From positions 1,774,412 through 1,838,411 of the forward strand of contig NZ_CP132335.1 in the NCBI RefSeq assembly GCF_030758295.1: a stretch of DNA of 64,000 nt, written 5' to 3'. Made by a program: the position numbers and the translations under genes. This DNA is from Pararhizobium sp. IMCC21322 (GTDB lineage: Bacteria > Pseudomonadota > Alphaproteobacteria > Rhizobiales > GCA-2746425). Shown here one piece after another: positions 18,856 to 27,773 of the stretch. The number at the start of each line of letters is the position of its first letter. Within the stretch, counting starts at the first letter, position 1. The notes beneath the pieces were generated by a model that was given only the letters and a program-made list of their open reading frames with translations, was not told the DNA's origin and did not search any database.

Positions 18856-20309
18856 CAGTAAGGTGCCTCTACTGGTCCCATGGCCACATAGACGGATTTC
18901 AACTGGGTGTAATGCTCAATCGCTGCCTTGGAATTCTCTCGTCCGACACCGGATTGCTTGACGCCGCCAAAGGGGGCTTCCACCGGTGCAAGATTGTAGG
19001 TGTTGATCCAGCAAGATCCGGCCTCAAGGTCAGCAATGACCCGATGAGCCCGTGTCAGATCCTTGGTGAAAACGCCGGCCGACAGGCCGAACTCGGTGTC
19101 ATTGGCACGCGCAACAGCTTCGCTTTCTTCGCTGAAACTCAACACCGACATGACCGGCCCGAAAATCTCCTCACGGGCGATCCGCATATCATCTGTAACA
19201 TCGGCAAACACGGTGGGTTCGATATAGAATCCGTTTTTGCCCATGGCACGCTTGCCGCCTGTTACCAATCTTGCACCCTCGGATTTGCCGATCTCGATGT
19301 AAGCCAGAACTTTGTCCATCTGCGCCTCGGTAACCATCGGCCCCATCTGCGTCTCTTCATCCATCGGATCGCCAAGCCGGATCGCATTGGTACGTGCTGC
19401 AAGCCGATCCAGAAATGCTGGAAGAATGCCATCCTGGACAAACACCCGCGTGCCATTGGAACAGACCTGACCGGAGGAGTAAAAATTGCCCAGCATCGCC
19501 CCGCCGACCGCATCTTCAATATCGGCATCATCAAACACAAGAAGGGGTGATTTGCCGCCAAGCTCCATGGTTACATGTTTCACACCGGCACCGGCTGCAG
19601 CGTAAACCTTTTTGCCTGTGGGGACCGATCCCGTGAGAGAGACTTTATCAACCCGCGGATCAGACACCAGTGCAGACCCGACATCGCCAAGACCCTGAAC
19701 CACATTGTAAAGCCCGGCTGGCAGGCCTGCCTCCACCAGTATTTCAGCAATCTTTAGGGCGCAGAGCGGTGTGGTTTCAGACGGTTTGAACACCACAGCA
19801 TTGCCACAGGCAAGCGCGGGCGCGCCCTTCCAGCAGGCAATCTGAGTGGGGTAATTCCAGGCGCCGATGCCAACACAAACACCAAGTGGCTCGCGAATGG
19901 TGTAGACAAAATCCTGCCCAAGCGGGATGTGCTCACCCGTAATGGAGGCTGCAAGCCCACCGAAATACTCCAGCGCATCGGCGCCCGATGTGGCATCGGC
20001 CACAAGTGTTTCCTGCAATGGCTTGCCGGTGTCCAATGTCTCCAGCGTGCTGAGGTCGCGATTGCGGTCCCGGATCATATCGGCGGCTTTGCGCAATATG
20101 CGCCCACGCTCTGTACCACTGGTCCGTGCCCAGGATTTCTGAGCGGTTTTTGCAGCGCTTAGCGCCTGATCAATGATGGAGGGCGTCGCCGAATACACCC
20201 GTCCGATCAGCTCTCCACTGGCCGGGTAAATGATATCAATCGGCGTTCCTGCCGTATCTTCCACATAGACACCATTGATGAAATGGCTGGCGGTCGGTTG
20301 TGCTTTCAT
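18855..20309 (-). CDS. betB: betaine aldehyde dehydrogenase
   Basis: NAD(P)-dependent oxidation of betaine aldehyde to the osmoprotectant glycine betaine. Motifs: [30 protein letters not shown] (cofactor Lys present, unlike gabD here), [24 protein letters not shown] (Glu base) and [14 protein letters not shown] (nucleophilic Cys). The C-terminus [15 protein letters not shown] is typical. At 484 residues the length is normal. It lies between betI and betA in one minus-strand operon, 46 bp after betI. Confidence 0.94.
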   Translation of the reverse strand: MKAQPTASHFINGVYVEDTAGTPIDIIYPASGELIGRVYSATPSIIDQALSAAKTAQKSWARTSGTERGRILRKAADMIRDRNRDLSTLETLDTGKPLQETLVADATSGADALEYFGGLAASITGEHIPLGQDFVYTIREPLGVCVGIGAWNYPTQIACWKGAPALACGNAVVFKPSETTPLCALKIAEILVEAGLPAGLYNVVQGLGDVGSALVSDPRVDKVSLTGSVPTGKKVYAAAGAGVKHVTMELGGKSPLLVFDDADIEDAVGGAMLGNFYSSGQVCSNGTRVFVQDGILPAFLDRLAARTNAIRLGDPMDEETQMGPMVTEAQMDKVLAYIEIGKSEGARLVTGGKRAMGKNGFYIEPTVFADVTDDMRIAREEIFGPVMSVLSFSEESEAVARANDTEFGLSAGVFTKDLTRAHRVIADLEAGSCWINTYNLAPVEAPFGGVKQSGVGRENSKAAIEHYTQLKSVYVAMGPVEAPY

Positions 20310-20355
20310 CGCTCAAATCTTTGCGAGGTAAGTGTCAAAATCTGTTGGCTGGTCA

Positions 20356-20958
20356 CTATGAAATCCCAACCGATGTAGTTTTCAAACCGAGTTGCAAGTG
20401 CAGATACTCAGCCACTGTTGCGATTGTATCCAGCCGGCTGGGCGCAATATCCTGCAGCGCTTTGCGAATGTAAAATCCGTCAATCATGGCTGCCAGTCCT
20501 TGTGCAATATGCTCTGCCCGGCTGGGATCGGTCAGCTGTAAAAGGCTGAATAGCAGGTTGGAATGCAGGCGTCGTGCATAGACCTGCAGCAGGCGCTGCG
20601 CGTGCTTTGATTTTTGTGCCTGAACATAAAAGGAAAGCCATGCTGCCACCACCTCGGGTGCAAAATTGCGCGGGTGGAAGCTGGCAGTGATGATGGCTTC
20701 CAGTCGATCCAGCGGATCTTTTACCAACGACAATTCATGGCGCACATGCTCGCCGAATATTTTCAGAATATGACGCATGGCAGCCAGCAAAATCTGATCT
20801 TTACCGCCGAGATAATGATGTGCCAGGCCACTTGAAACGCCTGCGCGTTTTGCAATGCGGCCAACTGTTACGTCGAGCGAACCGATTTCACCGATTTCCA
20901 GAATGGTGGCGTTGATCAGGGCCTGTCGGCGAATGGGCTCCATTCCGACCTTGGGCAT
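20356..20958 (-). CDS. betI: TetR-family transcriptional repressor BetI
   Basis: A choline-sensing repressor of the bet genes. The N-terminus MPKVGMEPIRRQALI is the BetI hallmark. The helix-turn-helix is TVGRIAKRAGVSSGLAHHYL, followed by GGKDQILLAAMRHI. The 200-residue length fits. The gene is the first of betIBA and diverges from choX. A perfect 20-bp palindrome at 21028-21047 lies 69 bp upstream of the start and is its probable operator. Confidence 0.95.
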   Translation of the reverse strand: MPKVGMEPIRRQALINATILEIGEIGSLDVTVGRIAKRAGVSSGLAHHYLGGKDQILLAAMRHILKIFGEHVRHELSLVKDPLDRLEAIITASFHPRNFAPEVVAAWLSFYVQAQKSKHAQRLLQVYARRLHSNLLFSLLQLTDPSRAEHIAQGLAAMIDGFYIRKALQDIAPSRLDTIATVAEYLHLQLGLKTTSVGIS

Positions 20959-21027
20959 TTCGGTCCTCGCTGGTGGCTCTTTTACGCTAAAAAGAGCGGG
21001 GGCTTGCTATGTTCAGGGAATATGTTT

Positions 21028-21047
21028 TTAATTGACTCGTCAATTAA
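21028..21047. promoter_or_regulatory. candidate BetI operator (perfect palindrome)
   Basis: TTAATTGACTCGTCAATTAA is an inverted repeat with 9-bp arms around TC. It sits in the betI/choX divergent region (20959-21145). BetI and related TetR repressors bind such sites, and the position would allow control of both betIBA and choXWV. The assignment is inferred from context. Confidence 0.7.
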
Positions 21048-21145
21048 TAAAAACCGGAAACGTCATCGGAGCCTGAGCTCAGACCGGACTCTGCTCGTTC
21101 ACCGGCTGATCATCAATCGAATAATTCTAGTCATAGGGACCGACC

Positions 21146-22078
21146 ATGAGATTTTTCAAAACAACAGCAGCCAGCATTTTGGTGCTTGGCACGCTTTCAA
21201 CAGCCGTACAGGCAAATTGCGACGCCGTGACCTTCTCCGATGTGGGTTGGACAGATATCACCGCCACAACAGCTGCCACGACCGTCCTGCTGGATGCTCT
21301 GGGCTACGAGACAGATGTGAAAGTCCTGTCTGTGCCGGTGACGTATACGTCCATGGCACGCGGCGACATTGATGTCTTCCTCGGCAATTGGATGCCAACC
21401 ATGGAAGCCGACATTGCTCCTTACCGTGAAGCTAAAACCGTAGATACAGTTCGCGAAAACCTGGAAGGTGCAAAATACACGCTTGCCACCAACGCTGCAG
21501 GCGCAAAGCTTGGCATTACAGACTTTGCCAGCATCGCCAAGAATATGGAGGCTCTGGAAGGAAAGATCTACGGCATCGAGCCAGGCAATGACGGCAACCG
21601 GCTGATCCTTGAAATGATTGAAGCCGATGCGTTTGGCCTGAAGGACTTTGAAGTGGCTGAATCCTCCGAGCAGGGCATGCTGGCGCAGGTTGGCCGGGCA
21701 GACAAGCGTGACGAGCCTGTTGTGTTTCTTGGCTGGGAGCCACACCCGATGAATGCCAATTTCGACCTGACTTATCTGGCCGGCGGCGATGACCATTTTG
21801 GTCCGGATTTTGGCGGTGCCACAGTCTACACCAACACCCGCGCGGGCTATGTTGCAGAATGCCCGAATGTGGGCAAATTGCTCACTAATCTGAAATTCAC
21901 GCTGGCCATGGAAAACGAAATCATGGGCGCAATCCTGAATGACAGCGAAGATCCGGAAGATGCAGCTTCCGCATGGCTGAAAGCCAATGCAGATGTGCTG
22001 GCCGGCTGGCTCGACGGCGTTACTACTCAAGATGGCGGCGATGCCATGGCCGCTGTGAAAGCAGAACTCGGCCTCTAA
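21146..22078 (+). CDS. choX: choline ABC transporter substrate-binding protein
   Basis: A periplasmic choline-binding protein (OpuAC-type fold, 310 residues). Residues 1-23 are the signal peptide (AVQA-N). The four aromatic residues of the Sinorhizobium meliloti ChoX ligand cage (W43, Y119, W90, W205) align here as W35, Y111, W82 and W197 with identical spacing. They occur in DVGWTDITATTA, GAKYTLATN, LGNWMPTMEAD and FLGWEPHPMN. This strongly supports choline as the ligand. The gene diverges from betI and heads choXWV, so imported choline feeds BetA/BetB. Confidence 0.95.
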   Translation: MRFFKTTAASILVLGTLSTAVQANCDAVTFSDVGWTDITATTAATTVLLDALGYETDVKVLSVPVTYTSMARGDIDVFLGNWMPTMEADIAPYREAKTVDTVRENLEGAKYTLATNAAGAKLGITDFASIAKNMEALEGKIYGIEPGNDGNRLILEMIEADAFGLKDFEVAESSEQGMLAQVGRADKRDEPVVFLGWEPHPMNANFDLTYLAGGDDHFGPDFGGATVYTNTRAGYVAECPNVGKLLTNLKFTLAMENEIMGAILNDSEDPEDAASAWLKANADVLAGWLDGVTTQDGGDAMAAVKAELGL

Positions 22079-22089
22079 AGGCAACGGTC

Positions 22090-22150
22090 TGGGGCCTGGA
22101 CCCCAAACAATATGGCCTCCCGATTCGATCAATGGATAGGGAGGCTTTTT
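22090..22150 (+). terminator. stem-loops with T-run between choX and choW (leaky attenuator)
   Basis: A small hairpin TGGGG/CCCCA (22090-22105) is followed by GCCTCCC (22115-22121) pairing with GGGAGGC (22139-22145) and then TTTTT. This looks like an intrinsic terminator with a 17-nt loop. It lies between choX and choW, so it should reduce but not abolish read-through and give excess binding protein. Confidence 0.7.
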
Positions 22151-22182
22151 CTGATAATTCTTATTGGCGGGCTTAAAGACCT

Positions 22183-23019
22183 ATGGAATGGCTGACGGCA
22201 AACAAGATCCCGGTCGGCAAGACCGCCCGATCCGTATTCGACTGGTTGCAGGCCAATGGTGCCTGGTTCTTTGATGGGCTGGCCGTGGGCCTGGAAACCC
22301 TCATCGACGGCATTCTCTGGGTGCTGCAGACACCGCATCCGTTGATCATCATTGCCTTCTTTGTCGGATTGACCTGGTATCTCCAGCGTTCCTGGAAAAC
22401 CTGTCTGCTCATTTTCCTGGGGTTTCTGTTTATTCTCAATCAGGACTACTGGGAAGAAACCACAGAAAGCCTGACGCTGGTTCTGTCCGCCTGTGTGGTC
22501 TGTATGGCTGTTGGCGTGCCAATTGGCATTGCGGCCGCACATAGGCCAAATCTTTATCGCTTCATGCGACCGGTTCTGGATTTGATGCAGACCCTGCCAA
22601 CCTTTGTTTATCTCATTCCTGCAATTGTCTTTTTTGGCATCGGCATGGTGCCGGGTCTTATGGCCACGGTCATTTTTGTGTTGCCGGCGCCCATTCGCCT
22701 GACCCATTTGGGCGTCTCTTCAACCCCGCAACCCTTGCTGGAAGCCGCGGATGCCTTTGGTGCAACCGGCTGGCAGAAATTGGTAAAAGTGGAATTCCCT
22801 TATGCGGTGCCGCAAATCATGGCGGGCCTCAACCAGACGATCATGCTGTCGTTATCGATGGTCGTTATTGCAGCGCTTGTGGGCGCTGATGGTCTGGGCG
22901 TCCCGGTGGTTCGGGCGCTTAACCAGGTGAATGCTGCGCTCGGCTTCGAAAGTGGATTTGTCATTGTTATTGTCGCAATCATGCTGGACCGCATGCTGCG
23001 CGTGGAGCGCCGCAAATGA
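22183..23019 (+). CDS. choW: choline ABC transporter permease
   Basis: An inner-membrane permease of the ProW/OpuAB type, 278 residues. A long N-terminal segment carries helices at about 40-70 and 82-100. The core permease domain (from about residue 105) includes VGVPIGIAAAHRPNLYRFMRP and the coupling loop DAFGATGWQKLVKVEFPYA. The final helices include VVIAALVGADGLGVPVVRAL. It overlaps choV by 4 bp (ATGA). The substrate is assigned from choX. Confidence 0.92.
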   Translation: MEWLTANKIPVGKTARSVFDWLQANGAWFFDGLAVGLETLIDGILWVLQTPHPLIIIAFFVGLTWYLQRSWKTCLLIFLGFLFILNQDYWEETTESLTLVLSACVVCMAVGVPIGIAAAHRPNLYRFMRPVLDLMQTLPTFVYLIPAIVFFGIGMVPGLMATVIFVLPAPIRLTHLGVSSTPQPLLEAADAFGATGWQKLVKVEFPYAVPQIMAGLNQTIMLSLSMVVIAALVGADGLGVPVVRALNQVNAALGFESGFVIVIVAIMLDRMLRVERRK

Positions 23020-24056
23020 GCAATGCTGTTGAATTTGATGCGGTTTCCATTGTGTTCGGGTCCAACCCGAAAAGCGCTCTTCCATCCATGGATGAGGGAA
23101 AGACCCGAGCCGAAGTGCAGGAGCAGAGCCAGCAGGTTCTGGGCGTGCATGATTGTTCTCTGGACGTGAAAGCCGGTGAGATTCTTGTTTTGATGGGGCT
23201 CTCGGGTTCCGGCAAATCAACCTTGCTGCGCGCCGTCAATGGCCTCAATCCGGTGGTGCGCGGATCTGTTCGCGTCAATGATGGTGATCAAATGATCGAC
23301 ATCACCTCTGCCGATAGGAAGACACTGAGACGCATGCGGCTGTCCCATGTTGCCATGGTGTTTCAGCAGTTTGGTCTGCTGCCATGGCGCAGTGTGCGGG
23401 AAAATGTCGGGCTGGGCCTGGAACTCGGCGGCCTTGAAGTGGCGGAACGCAACAGCCGGGTAGATACGCAATTGACGTTGGTTGGCCTGTCTGATTGGGC
23501 AGAGCGCAAGGTTGGTGAACTGTCCGGAGGCATGCAGCAGCGTGTCGGCCTTGCCCGGGCATTTGTTACAGAAGCACCAATATTGTTGATGGATGAGCCA
23601 TTCTCAGCGCTCGATCCCTTGATCCGCACACGCCTGCAGGATGAGTTGCTGGATCTGCAAAGCAGTTTGAAGCGCACGATCATCTTTGTCAGCCATGATT
23701 TGGATGAAGCCTTCAAGATTGGCGACCGCATTGCCATTATGGAAGGCGGGCGGATTATCCAGTGTGGCACGCCGCAAGAGATTTTTTCAGCACCGGCCAA
23801 TGATTATGTGGCCGATTTTGTGGCCCATATGAACCCGCTAAACGTGCTGTGTGCAGAACATATTATGCACCCTGTTACAGGCAATGCACCAACGGTGACG
23901 GTCATCGGTCAGGAAACGATCCAGAACGTTATGGAACTGTTGAAGACCGGTGGCGATGCTGTCGGGGTGGAGAAAGACGGTGTGATCGTTGGCCAGATCA
24001 CGCAGGAAAACATCCTGTCGGCGTTGCTGGATCCGCGTGGAGAAGTGGACAGATAG
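23016..24056 (+). CDS. choV: choline ABC transporter ATP-binding protein
   Basis: ATPase of the choline importer, 346 residues, ProV/OpuAA type. An N-terminal extension (about 1-50) precedes the ABC domain. Walker A is GLSGSGKSTLLRA, the Q-loop MVFQQFGLLPWRS, the signature LSGGMQQRVGLARAF, Walker B ILLMDEPFSALDP and the H-loop VSHDLDEAF. The C-terminal part (about 270-346) keeps one CBS-like segment, shorter than the double CBS of E. coli ProV. The gene ends convergent with the cytochrome gene at 24092. Confidence 0.92.
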   Translation: MSNAVEFDAVSIVFGSNPKSALPSMDEGKTRAEVQEQSQQVLGVHDCSLDVKAGEILVLMGLSGSGKSTLLRAVNGLNPVVRGSVRVNDGDQMIDITSADRKTLRRMRLSHVAMVFQQFGLLPWRSVRENVGLGLELGGLEVAERNSRVDTQLTLVGLSDWAERKVGELSGGMQQRVGLARAFVTEAPILLMDEPFSALDPLIRTRLQDELLDLQSSLKRTIIFVSHDLDEAFKIGDRIAIMEGGRIIQCGTPQEIFSAPANDYVADFVAHMNPLNVLCAEHIMHPVTGNAPTVTVIGQETIQNVMELLKTGGDAVGVEKDGVIVGQITQENILSALLDPRGEVDR

Positions 24057-24091
24057 CAGCTTGGGGTCTAACCCGATTTCCCGTAATATTG

Positions 24092-24571
24092 CTATTCGCG
24101 GGATTTGTTTTGCGCAGCTTGCTCATTCATTGCGTCATGCCGCGCCTGCACATCGTCCGGCCAACGTGATTTAATGAAGGACAATACAGCCGTTATTTCG
24201 GCGTCGCTCAGAACGTCCCTGTAGATGGGCATAGCGCTTTCATAGCCCTCAAGCCCTGCAAATTCAGCCAGTCCGTATTTGGTAATTCCAAACAACACGT
24301 CATCGGTGTGATGCCACGTGTGCCCGGTTTCATCATGTGGTGGCGCGGGCAGAAGGCCGTCTTTGCCCGGACGGCGCCAATTCGGCTGGCCCTCAAGGTT
24401 TTCACCATGGCAGGACGCACAATTGGACGCATAGACTTCGCTGCCAAGTTGGACTGCTGCGGTATCTTCTGCGCTGGAAAGGGCGTTTTGGGAGGCAAAC
24501 ATAAATGTTCCGCCCCCCAAAACCAGTATTGAGGACCAACAAATTATATGTCCGGCTTTTGACACCGACAT
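24092..24571 (-). CDS. exported monohaem cytochrome c
   Basis: A 159-residue periplasmic class I cytochrome c. It has an N-terminal hydrophobic signal/anchor (about residues 8-27), the haem motif CASCH (in YASNCASCHGENLEG) and a likely axial Met in YESAMPIYRDVLSD. The final LSDAEITAVLSFIKSRWP helix is typical of the fold. The C-terminus is charged and Gln-rich. It is the last gene of the long minus-strand copper cluster and lies 2 bp after an L,D-transpeptidase. Its redox partner is unknown; it may pass electrons between periplasmic oxidases and the respiratory chain. Confidence 0.85.
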   Translation of the reverse strand: MSVSKAGHIICWSSILVLGGGTFMFASQNALSSAEDTAAVQLGSEVYASNCASCHGENLEGQPNWRRPGKDGLLPAPPHDETGHTWHHTDDVLFGITKYGLAEFAGLEGYESAMPIYRDVLSDAEITAVLSFIKSRWPDDVQARHDAMNEQAAQNKSRE

Positions 24572-24573
24572 AT

Positions 24574-25260
24574 TTATACCACCAGTATCTCTGCATTGGA
24601 CCGCACGCGCTTGTACAAATCAATCACATCCTGATTGATCATGCGCACGCAGCCGCTGGAAACCGACTTGCCGATTGTCCAGTATTCCGGCGTGCCATGA
24701 ACGCGGTACAACGTGTCTTTGTTGCCCTCAAATATATACAGCGCACGCGCACCGAGCGGATTGTTTAGACCTGGTTGCATTCCGCCATTATCTGCGCTGT
24801 ATTTGCGCAGCTCAGGACGTCTTGCAATCATCTCGTCGGGCGGCGTCCATGTCGGCCATGGCCGCTTCCAGGCGACTCTTGCACGGCCAGACCATGCGAA
24901 ACCGGCACGGCCAAGGCCAACCCCGTAGCGCATTGCCTTGCCACCTGGCTCGACCAGATAGAGGTAGTGCGAAGACGTATCGACAATGATCGTCCCGGGC
25001 TTTTCGTTGGTTCGATAGCTGACACTGCGACGCCTGAATTTGGATGGCACCTTGTCCAGATCAATTCCGGGAATTGGGAATTTCTCACTGGGCAGTGGCC
25101 CATACATCGACGCATAATTGCTGAACCTGCCTTCAGTATCGCCTGCGCTATCATCTGTGGCTGTTGTACAGCCCGAAACCGCAAGGCCCAGAATACTGGC
25201 GCTTCCCAGCACGAAAGCGCGCCGTGAGGGCGGGCGTGCCGTATTGTCATCAAAATTCAT
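24574..25260 (-). CDS. L,D-transpeptidase (YkuD family), predicted Tat lipoprotein
   Basis: A peptidoglycan 3-3 cross-linking or protein-anchoring enzyme, 228 residues. The N-terminus SRRAFVLGSASILGLAVSGC has a twin Arg and a lipobox (AVSG-C), so it is probably exported folded and lipidated. The YkuD domain (about 85-228) contains VDTSSHYLYLVEPGGKAMRY, the His motif YRVHGTPEYW and the catalytic SSGCVRM near the C-terminus. It overlaps the second L,D-transpeptidase by 4 bp. The two are about 50% alike by eye, so they probably arose by duplication. Its placement in a copper cluster is notable because these active-site-Cys enzymes are copper-sensitive. Confidence 0.88.
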   Translation of the reverse strand: MNFDDNTARPPSRRAFVLGSASILGLAVSGCTTATDDSAGDTEGRFSNYASMYGPLPSEKFPIPGIDLDKVPSKFRRRSVSYRTNEKPGTIIVDTSSHYLYLVEPGGKAMRYGVGLGRAGFAWSGRARVAWKRPWPTWTPPDEMIARRPELRKYSADNGGMQPGLNNPLGARALYIFEGNKDTLYRVHGTPEYWTIGKSVSSGCVRMINQDVIDLYKRVRSNAEILVV

Positions 25261-25829
25261 ATTACAACTACCTTTGCGCCAATCCTGACGCGTTCATAAA
25301 GATCTTCCACGTGCGCATTTATCATGCGCACGCATCCACTGGATACGTTTCGTCCAATGGACCACGGCTCAGTTGTTCCATGTATCCGAAACAGCGTATC
25401 ACGGCCATTACGGTGGAGATATAAGGCCCTTGCGCCAAGCGGGTTGTTGATACCGCCAGGCAAGCCACCTGCATATTTTTTGTAGCGACGAGGATCACGT
25501 CGGATCATATTCGCCGTTGGTGTCCAGCGCGGCCATTTGGCTTTACGACCAATAGTGGCTGAGCCGTTAAAGGCCAGACCCGCCTTACCAAGGCCAACCC
25601 CGTAACGTCGCGCACGTCCACGTCCGGTGACGAGATACAGGAAATGTTTGCGCTGGTCGACAACAATCGTGCCGACCGGATATCCTTTGAACCGCACAGT
25701 GCGTGGCTTGAATTTGGAGTCCAGTCGGAAGTTTTTCGGTTTGGCAGCCAGAGCGGGCAGCGGTGCTGTCGCAACAAGTGCCGAGATGCCGAGTAGGAGG
25801 TTCCGTCTTGTAAGCATGTCATGCCTCAT
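25257..25829 (-). CDS. L,D-transpeptidase (YkuD family), predicted Tat substrate
   Basis: A second YkuD enzyme, 190 residues. The signal LTRRNLLLGISALVATAPLPALA has a twin-Arg motif and an Ala-rich cleavage site but no lipobox, so this copy should be soluble in the periplasm. The domain includes PVGTIVVDQRKHFLYLV, the His motif FRIHGTTEPW and the active-site SSGCVRMI. It overlaps the downstream lipoprotein paralogue by 4 bp. The pair would make one anchored and one free enzyme of the same type. Confidence 0.88.
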   Translation of the reverse strand: MRHDMLTRRNLLLGISALVATAPLPALAAKPKNFRLDSKFKPRTVRFKGYPVGTIVVDQRKHFLYLVTGRGRARRYGVGLGKAGLAFNGSATIGRKAKWPRWTPTANMIRRDPRRYKKYAGGLPGGINNPLGARALYLHRNGRDTLFRIHGTTEPWSIGRNVSSGCVRMINAHVEDLYERVRIGAKVVVI

Positions 25830-25890
25830 GAATTGTCTAAGGAATAATGCATCTCATGCAGAAGCAAAGATGCGTGTTTAGCCAAGACAA

Positions 25891-26256
25891 TCAGACAATC
25901 GGAGGTCGAAAAAGCGCGTGTCGAAAGGCTGCATTGAGACTGGTCGCCGGCTCATAAGAAGGAATGGTTCCGCCGAACAGGAATTCTGGATTAAAAGCCG
26001 CATTTGTGAATGAACAGTCAGAACTGCAGGGCGCGTTACTGTGGGATGTTTTAAGAGCATCGTCTTCGTCGCAGCATTTCTGTCTTGCGGTCACAATGGC
26101 ACCGCTGCCTGCGACAATGGAGACATCCTGATTAGTATCCGCAACAGCATCCTGCGCGTCCTGAAAGGTTAAATTTGCAAATGCTGTCCCGCTGTCAGGC
26201 AACCCATGGGTGCCGACAAACAAAAGCAACAGCAGAAAACAAATCAATTTCCTCAT
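25891..26256 (-). CDS. small exported Cys-rich protein, function unknown (copper cluster)
   Basis: 121 residues when started at MRKLICF (ATG 26256); an in-frame ATG at 26283 would add nine residues. A signal peptide (about 1-28, GTAFA-N) is clear. The mature part carries a cluster of cysteines: KCCDEDDA, then APCSSDCSF. It ends with HALFRPPIV. The proline-rich ending recalls the other small protein at 29307-29660 (DPPPPRPF). It follows the multicopper oxidase by 75 bp in the same direction. A metal-binding or metal-sensing role is plausible but unproven. Confidence 0.6.
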   Translation of the reverse strand: MRKLICFLLLLLFVGTHGLPDSGTAFANLTFQDAQDAVADTNQDVSIVAGSGAIVTARQKCCDEDDALKTSHSNAPCSSDCSFTNAAFNPEFLFGGTIPSYEPATSLNAAFRHALFRPPIV

Positions 26257-26331
26257 GATTCTCTCATACCCAGAACCGGCCAAAAAATCCAGCCCGGTCT
26301 GATCACCATGCCGTGAGGTCAGTCGGAAGGG

Positions 26332-27768
26332 CTACGCGCTAATCTCAAACCACGTGTTCATTCCGGCAGCCGCATGTTCCAGCATGTGACAGTGCAACAG
26401 CCATTTGCCGGGATTGTCGGCAACGAAGGCAATTTTGGTGGTCTGTTCTGGTCCAATGAGAAATGTGTCGCGCCATGGCTGCCCTTCATCAACGTCACTT
26501 CCGCTGCGCTCCAGAATGCGGAAATGATGTCCGTGGATATGCATGGCATGAAGAAATGCAGTGTTGTTAACCGTGTTCAGAACAATTGTGTCATTTCGCT
26601 GAACCGAAAAAAAGGGCGCATCGGCCAGATTGGCGATGCCGTTGAAAGCCCAAACCTGTCCCGTGTCCCTGAAATCCATTCCTTCCAGCTTTTTGCCTTT
26701 GTAGGTGATGTCGCCGGTCTGCCCCATGGCACCGCCAGTCATATCCAGCGTGAAAACGCGTGCATTTTCGAGGTCGGGTTCTGGCAACTCGTTCGAGATC
26801 AGCGCAGGCATCGCCAGTTCAGACTTCCCCGGTGCAGGATTCGCCGAAGTGCTGTCCGACTTTTCCAAGATCTCGAAACTGGCAATCGAGAATGCCTGTC
26901 CACCTGAAACCTCGTCCAGTTGCATCGGAATTCCCGGTTTGGGAACCACCAGTAAATCGACCCGTTGCGCGGAGCCAAGCAGCAATGGCTGATAAGACAA
27001 TTCTGTTGCAGTCGGCAGGCCTTGACCATCATAGGCAAGAATTTTCGCGCCGAGTTGCTTGGTATCCAGTTCCAGCACACGGGCATTGGATGTGTTGATC
27101 AACCGCAACCGGTAAGGCTCATTCGCGTTCAGTGTGTAGTTGGGCTGGCTCTGGCCATTGACGGTCAGCCAGTTGCCAAGACGCCCGCCATGACTCCAGT
27201 CCATTAATGAGCCAAGGCTGGCAGTGTCAAATTTGCCGGTCTCATCCAGGCGCCAGTCATCCAGAATTAATGTCCGGTCGTGCTCGGTGTCAAAATCAGT
27301 TGTATCGCCTTCGACAATCAGAGCGCCATAGAGGCCACGAGAAACCTGATTCCAGCTTCTGTTATGCGCGTGATACCAATAGGTTCCAGCATCCGGCACA
27401 ATGAAATCATATTCAAAGGTAGCGCCGGGCTCCACGGCTTTCTGGGTCAGGCCGGAAACACCATCCATGTCATTGGCAATGCGGATGCCATGCCAATGGA
27501 TCGATGTTGCTTCTTCAAGCTTGTTAACAAGCCGGACTTTGACCCGATCTCCGCGTTTGACCCTGATTTCCGGTCCCGGTGTGGAATCATTGTAGCTCCA
27601 AAGATCAGACTGGGGCGCATCCTCTGAATAGAGTTTTTGTTGAGAGGGGCCAGCAATTATTTCAAGGAATCCATCAGATGCCACCGATGCCTTGAAACTT
27701 GCTGGGAGCAGGGCGATGCCCAAACTCCCAGCGCTGGATTTGAGAAAAGTTCGTCTGTTGATGGACAT
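26332..27768 (-). CDS. periplasmic multicopper oxidase (cuproxidase/CueO-CopA type)
   Basis: A 478-residue laccase-like enzyme with three cupredoxin domains, likely oxidising Cu(I) to less toxic Cu(II) in the periplasm with reduction of O2. A Tat signal (INRRTFLKSSAGSLGIALLP) exports the folded enzyme. The copper ligands are all visible: SIHWHGIR and GTYWYHAH (types 2/3), HAMHIHGHHF, and LLHCHMLEHAAAGM with the type 1 Cys, His and Met. There is no Met-rich helix like that of E. coli CueO. The gene follows a dihaem cytochrome by 5 bp and lies in the CueR-controlled cluster. Confidence 0.92.
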   Translation of the reverse strand: MSINRRTFLKSSAGSLGIALLPASFKASVASDGFLEIIAGPSQQKLYSEDAPQSDLWSYNDSTPGPEIRVKRGDRVKVRLVNKLEEATSIHWHGIRIANDMDGVSGLTQKAVEPGATFEYDFIVPDAGTYWYHAHNRSWNQVSRGLYGALIVEGDTTDFDTEHDRTLILDDWRLDETGKFDTASLGSLMDWSHGGRLGNWLTVNGQSQPNYTLNANEPYRLRLINTSNARVLELDTKQLGAKILAYDGQGLPTATELSYQPLLLGSAQRVDLLVVPKPGIPMQLDEVSGGQAFSIASFEILEKSDSTSANPAPGKSELAMPALISNELPEPDLENARVFTLDMTGGAMGQTGDITYKGKKLEGMDFRDTGQVWAFNGIANLADAPFFSVQRNDTIVLNTVNNTAFLHAMHIHGHHFRILERSGSDVDEGQPWRDTFLIGPEQTTKIAFVADNPGKWLLHCHMLEHAAAGMNTWFEISA

Positions 27769-27773
27769 GATAT

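Noticed and set aside
21197-22132. 311-codon minus-strand open frame opposite choX
   Set aside because: It is the antisense shadow of a gene with a confirmed ligand cage and signal peptide; the translation has no family features.
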